Made by a program: the position numbers and the translations under genes. Below, piece by piece: positions 7,001-13,391 of a stretch of DNA of 13,466 bases; within the stretch, counting starts at the first letter, position 1; each line of letters opens with the position of its first letter. The notes under the pieces were generated by a model, which saw nothing but the letters and a program-made list of their open reading frames with translations, did not search any database and had not been told where the DNA came from. The DNA comes from Symbiodinium natans (lineage: Eukaryota > Sar > Dinophyceae > Suessiales > Symbiodiniaceae): positions 1-13,466 of the forward strand of contig CAJNDS010001595.1 of NCBI GenBank assembly GCA_905221605.1, written 5' to 3'.

Positions 7001-7926
7001 GACCCACGAGTGTTCTGTCTGAGATAGATGGATGTCCATTAGATGTGGATAAAACAGTGGAAGGCCGGCGAACTGAGCTGCAGAGTATGACTGCTCACAA
7101 AGCAGGGAGAGTGGTTGGAGCAGACGAGGCTCAGAAGTTTGCTCGTCAGCATGGGATAAAGATCATCCCAACCCGATGGGTCATAGGCCCAAAGGTGGTG
7201 AATGGCAAGGAAGCTGTGAGAGCTCGGTGTGTGGTGCAAGACATCGCAAAGGGGAGCACAGCATCATCTTTAGGACTGAGTGCTACGACTCCTTCTTTAG
7301 AAGCGTTACGGACGCTTTTGGCCATTGCTTCGGTAGATGCTATGGATGTCGCAACTTTGGATGTTAGCGCTGCATTCTTGCATTCCCCCCTTCCGAAAGG
7401 ATCGAAGGCGATTATCCAATTGCCCAAGGATGTTTCCGCCTGCAAGGACTATTATGTCCCGGTGTTTATGATTCTGGATCAAGCCATGAATGGTTTGAGA
7501 GTTGCCGCCAAAGCTTGGAACTTGAAGCTGGCGACAGTTGTGAAGAAAGTTGGGTTGAAGCAATGCCCAACGGAACCTTCCGTCTTCGAGGGCACTGTGA
7601 GAGGGAAAAGATTCCTCATGTTGTGCTATGTGGACGATTTGATTCTGTGTGGCACTAGAGATGCCATTCGGTTGGTGACCGACACCCTGAACGGAGAGTT
7701 GAAGATCAAGGAAACGGGTCGAATCACTTCCACTGGTGGAAAGATCACCTTTTTGGGGCGAGAGATTGAGAGACAAGGGAGTCATCTCAGGATGCGAGTG
7801 CCCCCGGCATACTTAGATGCCCTGTTCGAGACAGAGTTCTGTAAGGACCTGAAGGTGGTTACTGCTCCTCCGGACATCGTGAAAACGGTCGAGAAGGGCA
7901 GAGCAAGTGGTCGGATCCTGAGTTGA
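3976..7926 (+). CDS. pol: gag C-terminus and pol: zinc knuckle, protease, integrase, RT
   Basis: The frame is open from 3892; 3976 is a TTG, so no true start is needed if it is expressed as a fusion with gag. Residues counted from 3976: end of gag capsid (1-30); basic linker; CCHC zinc knuckle C81-x2-C84-x4-H89-x4-C94; Lys/Gly-rich tract (~105-140); aspartic protease with D252-S-G-A; integrase zinc finger H424-x4-H429-x6-C436-x2-C439; integrase core with D464, D535 and E570 (34 residues between the last two); a second C-x2-C-x8-H-x3-C motif (C776-H788-C792); an acidic linker with a 21-residue repeat; reverse transcriptase with D1129 in LDVSAAF and catalytic Y1218-V-D-D. All key catalytic residues are present. 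The frame ends at TGA 7924-7926 just before the RT-RNase H connection, where sense continues in frame 3. It should mature by self-cleavage inside particles, and integration occurs in the nucleus. Confidence 0.92.
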   Translation: MLHGDSESFEDLKRVALKFEVQQRVWSEAPGTKLQPFRDPNEGKGNEGKPKGKGKEQKGKRESSKGAGKRASSQNKKDVECYVCGGKGHYARDCWYKEGDSGKKPNSPNAKAKAKEKGDPKKKPEKGKPKGKGKGKGKTVAEVSQEGESSDYQLTGGEWNEPESEARVESVLQPLEELLDEVRKEWIPRSTDEIDWSWEVETRVRIAELEHRISTDLSQMLPSKSVRSLMKPPMNQVKSMEKDDASKWWLIDSGASVTVIAKRYLDEFQILDRKALGPNERYSAANDTPVNVFERVRIRALLPMYEGKQYLGLTSVCVTGVVADVAHNILSTEQMVNTGWEVKFTRREISLRHEKKGVMGYGVSWAGCPWIYLQGDAGKRKKVTFGRTEVRPMDVDDGQRPMEGDQMQSVQSMTKKKQEEMELHRMRGHIPFSSECPHCRMTRGTNQHRRTKDAQDRPVALQADFCFINLVTGTFAKDQPTAPNMKVLVMTEMSTRMIGCLLVGTNADNTSSWIRYWMNAFGLDIAGSAVLLRTDSETAVSALIKRANLGIRIVTQRAPPQGHEAVGGVERAVRTLKELFSTVRLDLRAQGFDLKRSPRAFEFGLIYCAAMHNHHAAAFDGKKSPQELVLQRSLHECGSSLIGATVLAELPDSMKTTALSRFVEAAYVYPDVGGLTHVVSAMVDGCPKHFRAKSIKHIVPLKIGLEHCQHLLKEHDPSDTLAPPILKEKEDGVPDRIECEADKAFEGRVSDGPTTDMSKVGPPAAWVKEHGGTANCPACGPKRGKANHNAECRKRYDDWLKAQRQRLESKEPTEETPKMDQRNSKDAGVMESGSEPSLLKRPKITYESRPDPKLEERQSVPTPATEVVEVDMEDFEDPSLPYQGIPDEAMEPGYFEGETPAEDEAIPMEEEKPQMDVDSVPNESSRVPRRLESLTSDVNSVPDESNRVPRLINRICLDPRLDVPQGPIKMVSSDESPKLVHVTNSILLNKNSTFPESMKVCGSQVWLARPTSVLSEIDGCPLDVDKTVEGRRTELQSMTAHKAGRVVGADEAQKFARQHGIKIIPTRWVIGPKVVNGKEAVRARCVVQDIAKGSTASSLGLSATTPSLEALRTLLAIASVDAMDVATLDVSAAFLHSPLPKGSKAIIQLPKDVSACKDYYVPVFMILDQAMNGLRVAAKAWNLKLATVVKKVGLKQCPTEPSVFEGTVRGKRFLMLCYVDDLILCGTRDAIRLVTDTLNGELKIKETGRITSTGGKITFLGREIERQGSHLRMRVPPAYLDALFETEFCKDLKVVTAPPDIVKTVEKGRASGRILS
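6721..6828 (+). repeat. In-frame 21-codon tandem duplication in pol
   Basis: Two copies 63 bases apart (from 6721 and from 6784) encode DVDSVPNESSRVPR and DVNSVPDESNRVPR. They differ at a handful of bases and keep the reading frame. The repeat lies in the acidic, disordered linker between integrase and reverse transcriptase, where length change is probably tolerated. It could carry a protease cleavage or protein-binding motif (VPxESxRVPR), but that is not shown by the sequence. Confidence 0.8.
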
Positions 7927-8339
7927 GTGACACTGCAGCTGCGAGGTACAGAGCAGTACTTGGCCGGATTGCATGGTGGGGTCAGTCGAGACCTGACCTG
8001 AGTAGGTGGATGTCCATTCTTTCGCAAGGACAGTCCAAGCCAACAGCATGCTTTGAGCAAGCATTGCGACAAGTGATTAGGTTCCTAAAGGGACAATACC
8101 ATGCATGGCAGTACTTTGGCCCTGATGGGAATGTACCAGACAGTGGGCCGGCGCAGCTGGAAGTGTATGCGGATGCCAGTTGGGCACCCCAAGCGTCGTT
8201 AGGACGAAGATCTGTGTCGGGCATAGCCATCTTTTATAGAGGATGCCTGATCAAGGGAATCTCTCGAGTTCAAGGGTGTGTATCGCTGAGTTCTTGTGAA
8301 GCCGAGTTGAGAGCCATCTTGACTGCGGTACAGGAGTGA
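7923..8339 (+). CDS. pol: pol continuation: RT-RNase H connection and N-terminal RNase H
   Basis: This is frame 3 sense sequence that follows the RT frame after a -1 change located about 7884-7922. The stretch AAARYRAVLGRIAWW and the following SRPDLSRWMS match the conserved copia connection region. RNase H begins with YADASW (first catalytic Asp, residue 84 counted from the TTG at 7923) and includes SSCEAEL (catalytic Glu, residue 126). The frame ends at TGA 8337-8339 immediately after LTAVQE, and the next helix resumes in frame 1. The TTG at 7923 is not a credible independent start; the segment is a piece of the pol polyprotein. RNase H degrades the RNA template during reverse transcription. 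The frame break is most simply mutational. Confidence 0.82.
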   Translation: MSDTAAARYRAVLGRIAWWGQSRPDLSRWMSILSQGQSKPTACFEQALRQVIRFLKGQYHAWQYFGPDGNVPDSGPAQLEVYADASWAPQASLGRRSVSGIAIFYRGCLIKGISRVQGCVSLSSCEAELRAILTAVQE

Positions 8340-8352
8340 GGGACTTGCGACT

Positions 8353-10635
8353 TTGATCGGTCAGTTGGCCGAGTCAGATGTCACGATCCGATTGCACACT
8401 GACAGTTCCTCAGCGAGAGCGGTTTTGCTAAACCGTGGGTTGAGTAGGCGAGTTCGCCACTTAGACATCGCTGTCTGCTATCTTCAGGAGCGGATACAGG
8501 AAGCTCAGACCTTGAAGGTCATTTGGTGCCCGACAGCGGGAATGATCGCTGACGTTCTTACAAAGTGCTTGAGTCAAGTGACATTCTGTCAGCACCAGCA
8601 AGCTATGGGTATATACCCTGGTGAAGATGTGCAGCAGGTGTGGAGGATCTGTGGAATCCGACCAAGGGTTGGAGTTCAGGCATGCCAGTGTGCCGAGGCA
8701 ACTGGATGCAGTGTGGAGCAAGTTGGATCGTTGAAAAGTGTGAAAAAGTGTGGTGAAGTTTTTGAAAATTTCCACCTTAGAAGTCCCGAAACCCTTCGTG
8801 AAGACTCTTCCCCTGAGGTTCAAGAAATGGATTTATGGTCCAACCGCAAAAGCTTTGGTTCAAGCACCACGGAAGCTAGCCCTAGCCTGGAGCCTGTACC
8901 TTTGGTGAAGGACAGGAAAATGGCAGCTGAAGACAGCAGGAAGGGTGAGCAGGGTGCTGAGATGAAAAGCCCCTTTTGGTGTAAGGTTTGCAAATGGTTG
9001 TTCAGATCCGAGCATGCTGCCGGGTTGAGCTGGGATGAAAGTGGCAAGCCCAAGTGCGAAAAGTGCAAACAGACTGTGACAGTCTCTGGCACGGATGCAA
9101 GCCATGCATTCCATCTCCGAGAGGCAGAGAAGGAGCGCCGAGCTGCTGGAAAAAGGGGTGATAAAGGTGAAAGCCGAGGCTCAGGCCAAGCTGCACCGAA
9201 ACCCAAGGCCATGCCGAAGGTGATTGAACGGATGGTCGACGTGTTTCCGGAGCTGGCGGATCCAGAGCCGCCGAAGTGGTTCGGTGATGTGTCATGGAGT
9301 ATCTGCCGGCGCGGAACTCCAGTGGATGAGCTAGAGCTCAAGGACGTGGTAGGCACGCTATCCGACAAGGATATGTTGCGCTATCAAAGCTCATACGAGA
9401 AGCTGGTGAAGCCCATCCAGGAGGTGTGTGAGCTACAGGAGAAACCCACGAAGATCTTCGGAATCTTGGATGTCCGTGGACAGATTGGTGGCAAGGCCAT
9501 CATCTGGGAGATGGCAGTGAATGAAGGAGGACTGTACATGGAAGTACCGCCGGGAACGTGTGGCCTGGCGATGTTGAGCTTCGTGAGGTACTTGAAGAGA
9601 AAAGGGATAGTCCCTGTTTTGCTTCTGGGTGAGCACCAGGACCTCGGAGTCTTGCGGATGGTGGATCTGTTGTGCATGCTACCCATTTTGGGAGCAGAGA
9701 GGATCATGGAGGATGAAGCTGAGAGCTCGTATTATCCCCCATGGGTGTTGCGCTGGAAGAGAAGTGCAAAGGAAGGATCCTTGGTGTTTAAGGAACTGGT
9801 GGAGCGAGTGCGAGTGATTTCGATGTTGTCGTGTGATACACTTCGGATTCACGAGCCGGAGCTGAGGGAGAGACCAGTCCCCAAGTGGTCGTTTGTGGCC
9901 TACAGCCACTACAGATCCGTGATGGAGTCTGTTGCAGGATTCTTGGAGGACCTGGAGAAAAAGAAAGAGGAGATCACCGACACGCAGAGGGCGGCAAGCT
10001 GGAAGAAGGTGGTTGCGAGTGAGACTCGAAGCGGTGTTGTGTGGATCTGCAAGTGTAAGTGGCACTTGCCGACCGACTATGTGGTGAGGTTCAACTTGAC
10101 GTTGCCTGCCGACATGTGGCAGCAAGCCTTTGGGATCATGGGTGAGAATGTTGGGAAACTCGAGAAGGAGGAAAAGGACCTGAAGCGGATCCTCAAGGCT
10201 GCAGCGGAACAGCAAGACCGAGAGTTCGAGGAAGCTGAGCGAAAGCGCAAGCGCATCGCCGACCTGTCAGCTGCCGAGGAAGAAGCTGCTAAGAGAGCAA
10301 AGCTGGAAGGCGAAGCGGTTCGCTCGCCTGTGTCAGTTGTACCATCTGAGTTGGATGCAGCAGCTATCGCGCAGATTGCTGAGCGTGTGAAGGCAAGCTT
10401 TAGTGTTGCCGATTTGGAGCTGATGTTGGAAGAGAAGAAGAGAAAGGTTGGAGACCAGCCAACTGAGAGGCCTGCGGAGACGCCAGCTGAGCCTAGCCGA
10501 TCTTCGCAGGATGTGGTGATGGAAACGAGGACGGCTGAGTTGGCGGAGATGAAGGAAGCCGCCAAGGAGCGCCGCGCCAAGTTGATGGAGTCAACTGGAG
10601 CTGGCGAGAAGAAGGGCGAAGAGGATGAAGAATGA
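8353..10635 (+). CDS. pol: C-terminal RNase H fused to a ~650-residue unrecognised extension
   Basis: Counted from the TTG at 8353; frame 1 sense starts about 8338. Residues 1-100 complete RNase H: third catalytic Asp D17 in HTDSSSA, and IADVLTK with D67. Copia polyproteins normally end soon after this. Here the frame continues without a stop. Residues ~100-205 form a disordered linker. A zinc-ribbon-like motif follows, C210-x2-C213-x21-C235-x2-C238, then a basic stretch (~255-290). A globular alpha/beta-looking region spans ~295-595, containing FGILDVRG, VPVLLLGEHQDLG and VWICKCKWHLP. A charged coiled coil (~597-655) holds RKRKR (630-634) and KRAK, possible nuclear signals, and the tail is acidic. 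No transmembrane segment or signal peptide is seen, which argues against an envelope protein. ATGs at about 8827, 8920 and 8962 could start a separate protein. Codon use looks like the rest of pol. I do not recognise the extension and assign no function. Confidence 0.8.
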   Translation: MIGQLAESDVTIRLHTDSSSARAVLLNRGLSRRVRHLDIAVCYLQERIQEAQTLKVIWCPTAGMIADVLTKCLSQVTFCQHQQAMGIYPGEDVQQVWRICGIRPRVGVQACQCAEATGCSVEQVGSLKSVKKCGEVFENFHLRSPETLREDSSPEVQEMDLWSNRKSFGSSTTEASPSLEPVPLVKDRKMAAEDSRKGEQGAEMKSPFWCKVCKWLFRSEHAAGLSWDESGKPKCEKCKQTVTVSGTDASHAFHLREAEKERRAAGKRGDKGESRGSGQAAPKPKAMPKVIERMVDVFPELADPEPPKWFGDVSWSICRRGTPVDELELKDVVGTLSDKDMLRYQSSYEKLVKPIQEVCELQEKPTKIFGILDVRGQIGGKAIIWEMAVNEGGLYMEVPPGTCGLAMLSFVRYLKRKGIVPVLLLGEHQDLGVLRMVDLLCMLPILGAERIMEDEAESSYYPPWVLRWKRSAKEGSLVFKELVERVRVISMLSCDTLRIHEPELRERPVPKWSFVAYSHYRSVMESVAGFLEDLEKKKEEITDTQRAASWKKVVASETRSGVVWICKCKWHLPTDYVVRFNLTLPADMWQQAFGIMGENVGKLEKEEKDLKRILKAAAEQQDREFEEAERKRKRIADLSAAEEEAAKRAKLEGEAVRSPVSVVPSELDAAAIAQIAERVKASFSVADLELMLEEKKRKVGDQPTERPAETPAEPSRSSQDVVMETRTAELAEMKEAAKERRAKLMESTGAGEKKGEEDEE

Positions 10636-10680
10636 ACTGAGATGCTAAGTGATCTCAGTGGTTGGGTGGGTGAGTGAAAC

Positions 10681-10701
10681 CCGCAGCCATTTTTTTGGAA
10701 G
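10681..10701 (+). other. Second spliced-leader-like sequence, after the last stop codon
   Basis: CCGCAGCCATTTT (10681-10693) matches the first part of the dinoflagellate spliced leader (CCGTAGCCATTTT) at 12 of 13 bases. It is followed by three extra T, then GG, then AAG, as in the leader's end with CTC missing. It lies 45 bases after the TGA at 10633-10635. It could be a decayed leader relic left by reverse transcription of a trans-spliced RNA, or chance. Confidence 0.35.
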
Positions 10702-11036
10702 CCATGGCCGCGTTGCCGCCATGGAGCGCCCGCGATTTTTCTGGTTAGTGTGAGCCCTTGTTTCAGTGCATGAGAAGTTTGCAAAGAGGAGGCAAAATGA
10801 TGATGAAACTCAACGAGGGACTCTATAGCCCCTTCTGCAAGGCGTCTGATTGCCACCTCTGAAGACGTTTTTGGCTGATGGTACGCTGGAAGAAGCGAAA
10901 CTATGAAGCCAATCTTTTCTTGAAGGATCAGCTAGCCGATGCTAGTTGGTGAGTTTGGTGACCTGGAAGATGCGAGACTGAGGAGGAGTACCACGACAAG
11001 GTCGAGTGCTGAGTGGGAAACATCTGAAGCTTGCAT

Positions 11037-11190
11037 TAATTCGTTTTCACGTGTTTGTCACCACGAACTCTTGGATTCGTTCCAAGACAACCCTGCCCCA
11101 GTGCAGGTGGATGCAAGTTTAATTCGTTTTTCACGTGTTTGGACAACGAACTCTTGGGTTACCAGTGATGTGGACCCAGGACAACCTGCC
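11037..11190 (+). repeat. Diverged direct duplication near the 3' LTR
   Basis: Copy 1 (11037-11097) and copy 2 (11120-11190) both run from TAATTCGTTTT(T)CACGTGTTT through CGAACTCTTGG to a GACAACC(C)TGCC-type end. They are about 83 bases apart with internal indels. The leading TTCGTTTTTCACG resembles the last bases of the LTR (TTCGTTTTTTCACG). Confidence 0.7.
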
Positions 11191-11360
11191 TGATGGTGGG
11201 ATCTTGCATGAGTTTTAAGTTTGATGTCAGAGATCGACTGGTGTGTTGTTTGTTTCGTTTGGTGGCGAGTACGCACCAAGGGAATGTGGCCAGGGCATCC
11301 CCTTAGTGTTGAAGTGCCGAGCTGGGCTTGGACTTCAGATCTTTGACATGAACCCTCAGC

Positions 11361-11373
11361 AAAATGCGGGGGG
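11361..11373 (+). other. Polypurine tract candidate
   Basis: AAAATGCGGGGGG lies directly before the 3' LTR and ends in six G. This is the expected place and composition of the RNase H-resistant primer for plus-strand DNA synthesis. It is interrupted by T and C, so the functional part is probably the G run and perhaps the following TGGAAGA, which also opens the LTR. Confidence 0.55.
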
Positions 11374-11538
11374 TGGAAGATTGTGGCTGATCAGTGATGT
11401 TTTTGTCATGTTTTGGATCAGCTTGTATAGGTTTGTTTTGCTTCGGAGTGATTGGGAATCCGTGTGATCCCATCCTCGATGGTTTATGCCTCGTTGATTT
11501 CCAAGGAAATCATACGAGTGTGTTTTTGCCCAATACGC

Positions 11539-11547
11539 TATTTAAAG
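11539..11547 (+). promoter_or_regulatory. TATA-like box in the 3' LTR
   Basis: TATTTAAAG, preceded by CAATACGC, lies about 86 bases upstream of the SL-like sequence. It is the intact version of the degraded 2027-2035 site. If it works as a promoter element it would place the RNA start between it and the SL-like sequence. Dinoflagellate promoters are poorly known, so this is tentative. Confidence 0.35.
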
Positions 11548-11626
11548 TGAGTGTGCAGTGTGTAGGAACTTCGTTCTGAAGCTGAGTTTAAGCTCACAAG
11601 AGAGAATTCGTTTAGTTTGTGCACTT

Positions 11627-11644
11627 CGTGACTTTTGGCTCAAG
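11627..11644 (+). promoter_or_regulatory. Spliced-leader-like sequence in the 3' LTR
   Basis: TTTTGGCTCAAG at 11633-11644, preceded by CGTGAC, is identical to the 5' LTR copy. Having it in the 3' LTR means that an RNA whose 5' end was replaced by the spliced leader would still share 12 bases with its own 3' repeat. First-strand transfer needs such homology. Confidence 0.5.
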
Positions 11645-11747
11645 TGGCTCTGACTGTGAAAAAGAGAGAGCTGTCCGCACTTGTGTGAGAGGTCAGGGTT
11701 CGTGCTTTCAAGGGAAAAGGTACCAGAGGGACCTTCGTTTTTTCACG

Positions 11748-11752
11748 CATCC
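11748..11752. repeat. Target-site duplication, right copy (CATCC)
   Basis: CATCC directly follows the 3' LTR and matches 1853-1857. The empty site would have read ...CAACCT-CATCC-GTTCC... Confidence 0.75.
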
Positions 11753-12445
11753 GTTCCATTATTCCTACTTTCCCACCCTTCCATGGCTCTTTTCCGAAGT
11801 ATCCCGCTGCTTCTTTGCCTCTAGGTTACATTCTGGGCTAAACTAAATAGAGTTGGTTTTGAAGTCCTGATTCCAGCGTCGCGTCTGTTTGGCGATCCCA
11901 AGCCACAAAAGGCAATCTTCCAATCTCCAGCTAAGATCGAGGGCTGCTTTTGGGCCATGTTCCCGCCCTTCTGAGCCGAAAAGCACAGAAGCAATCTGCA
12001 GAAGATCTTCAACCAAACACTGTTGCAGCACAGGCATTCTTCAGATCATCCGTTGTGCTTCTTTTTCATCCTTTATGGCGCAGACGGTTGTTATCGTGCT
12101 GTCAGGCGCACGCTGCACCAGCCGGCCAAAAAGGACAAGGCTTTTTCACGTCGGTTGTGCCTTGCGGAGGAACACTGTCATAGATGCCCTGAAATTCCAA
12201 GGACGGCGCAAGAACTGGACGCACTCTCTTTGGAAGAACTGTGGTTCGCATTCTCCTCGTGTAAGCGCGGCTGGTGTTCTTTGCGCATCAGACAAAGCGG
12301 AAGCCCTGAACAACATCGACGGAGGCAAGGAGAACACGTGACAGCATACGATTGCCTCCATCAGGTTTGATGTGCCAAAATCTGGCCATCTCAAATCTCA
12401 TCCACCATGTGAACTTTTGGCGATCTTATCACCCTGAGCTGGCCG
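11753..12445. other. 3' flank without a supported gene
   Basis: The first ~80 bases are T/C-rich like the left flank. Overlapping open frames on both strands (11889-12341 plus, 12023-12370 plus, 12146-12394 minus) have no recognisable domain, and none has a clear coding bias over the others. Introns or further exons of the minus-strand gene at 12446-12814 could lie here, but no splice sites can be fixed by eye. Confidence 0.5.
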
Positions 12446-12814
12446 TCATTGGTCTGAACGCGTGCCCAATGCACTCTGATCCGACTTCAGGTCAAGATAC
12501 GCTCCCTTCCGGTCACTCGGTTCCGCAACGATGGTAGCGGTACAGCCAAGACAGTGGCACCAAACACAGTGTAAGGTGATGGCCTTCTGTCTTAATTCTT
12601 GTTCGGGCGTCAAGCTGCTGCCATCTTGTAGCAAATACCTGCTGTAGCAACATGGCATTGCTGGTCCAGACACGCTCAAACCTGCCTTCTCCAACTGCAC
12701 CAGCTGCACAAGCTCTCTCACGGTCCCAATGCGTTCACCATCTGAACGCAAACTGATCACAACAGGCTCAGACCCAAACATGCCGACGGATCTAAACCAC
12801 TTGACTGCACTCAT
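12446..12814 (-). CDS. Ubiquitin-like-domain protein, first exon or remnant (tentative)
   Basis: This is an ATG-started frame of 122 residues. Residues ~17-88 follow the ubiquitin-fold pattern: an opening strand (PVVISLRSDG), a helix after a Thr-Val (TVRELVQLVQ), then YSRYLLQDGSSLTPEQELRQ and a closing strand (ITLHCVW). This corresponds to the order of ubiquitin's first strand, helix, the region around Leu43-Phe45, Gly47 and the last strand. Dinoflagellate genomes encode many proteins that begin with such a domain followed by other repeats. Downstream of residue ~88 the frame loses the pattern (cysteine-rich, then charged) and stops, which suggests that an intron begins near there or that this is a fragment. 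The start lies next to the microsatellite, so its promoter region would be the (CTA)n tract. No di-glycine end is seen, so it is not ubiquitin itself. Alternative: chance frame. Confidence 0.4.
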   Translation of the reverse strand: MSAVKWFRSVGMFGSEPVVISLRSDGERIGTVRELVQLVQLEKAGLSVSGPAMPCCYSRYLLQDGSSLTPEQELRQKAITLHCVWCHCLGCTATIVAEPSDRKGAYLDLKSDQSALGTRSDQ

Positions 12815-12832
12815 AGTAGTAGGAGTAGTAGC

Positions 12833-12924
<92 letters not shown>

Positions 12925-12925
12925 C

Positions 12926-12975
<50 letters not shown>

Positions 12976-13304
12976 CAGTAAGTAGTGTGTATAAGTATAG
13001 TAGTAGTAGTAGAGTATATAAGTAGTAGTAGAGTAGTAGTCGTAGTATTAGTATTATAGTATAGTTGTAGGTAGTAGTCGTAGTAAGTAGTAGCAGCAGG
13101 GAGTATATAGTAGCAGTAGTAGTAGTATTATAGTAGTAGTAGTATGTAGTAGTATAGTAGTATAGTAGTAGTAGTAAAGTATTAGTAGTATATTAGGAGT
13201 AGTGACAGTAGTAGAGGTAGTAATAGTAGTAATAGTAGTAATAGTAGTAAGTAGTAAGTAGTAAGTAGTAAGTAGTAAGTAGTTAGTAGTTAGTAGTTAG
13301 TAGT

Positions 13305-13390
<86 letters not shown>

Positions 13391-13391
13391 C

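Larger units (their letters stand above)
10636..11371 (+). other. 3' non-coding part of the retrotransposon
   Basis: This is about 735 bases between the last stop codon and the 3' LTR. It holds an SL-like sequence (10681-10701), a diverged ~83-bp-period duplication (11037-11190) and a G-rich purine tract at the LTR border. An ATG-started frame of 84 codons at 10939-11193 spans the duplication and has no recognisable domain, so it is not annotated as a gene. Confidence 0.6.
1858..11747 (+). mobile_element. Ty1/copia LTR retrotransposon, ~9.9 kb, dinoflagellate type
   Basis: The order is LTR, primer binding site, gag, CCHC zinc knuckle, aspartic protease (DSGA), integrase (HHCC plus DDE), reverse transcriptase (YVDD), RNase H, an extra open region, polypurine tract, LTR. 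Integrase placed before RT defines the Ty1/copia superfamily (Pseudoviridae-like). The element is nearly twice the usual 5-6 kb because of a ~1.9-kb extension after RNase H and long non-coding 5' and 3' parts. The LTRs are over 99% identical apart from two small indels, so the insertion is fairly recent. The coding region carries one in-frame stop and three frame changes, so this copy is probably non-autonomous unless recoding is used. It copies itself through an RNA intermediate and inserts into host chromosomal DNA. Confidence 0.93.
11372..11747 (+). repeat. 3' long terminal repeat (376 bp)
   Basis: This is the partner of 1858-2235, with the same ends and the same internal order. It lacks the extra TTG-type triplet and keeps an intact TATTTAAAG. 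It is followed directly by the target-site duplication CATCC. In the RNA this LTR supplies U3 and R, and probably the 3'-end signal. No AATAAA was seen inside it, consistent with dinoflagellates rarely using that signal. Confidence 0.93.

Noticed and set aside
8653-10635. Envelope-like gene after pol
   Set aside because: The position fits, but there is no signal peptide, transmembrane segment or extracellular cysteine pattern; the cysteines form a zinc-ribbon-like motif.
10077-10856. 259-codon minus-strand frame opposite the extension
   Set aside because: Ser/Phe/Ala-rich antisense of a Lys/Glu-rich coiled coil; the open frame follows from the lack of certain codons on the sense strand.
10939-11193. 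84-codon frame in the 3' part of the element
   Set aside because: It is generated by the duplicated segment; no domain and no relation to pol.
11889-12341. 150-codon + strand frame in the right flank
   Set aside because: It overlaps equally long frames in other registers; composition looks non-coding and no motif is recognised.
12729-13025. 98-codon + strand frame with a long valine run
   Set aside because: It is a translation of the AGT microsatellite and antisense to the ubiquitin-like frame.
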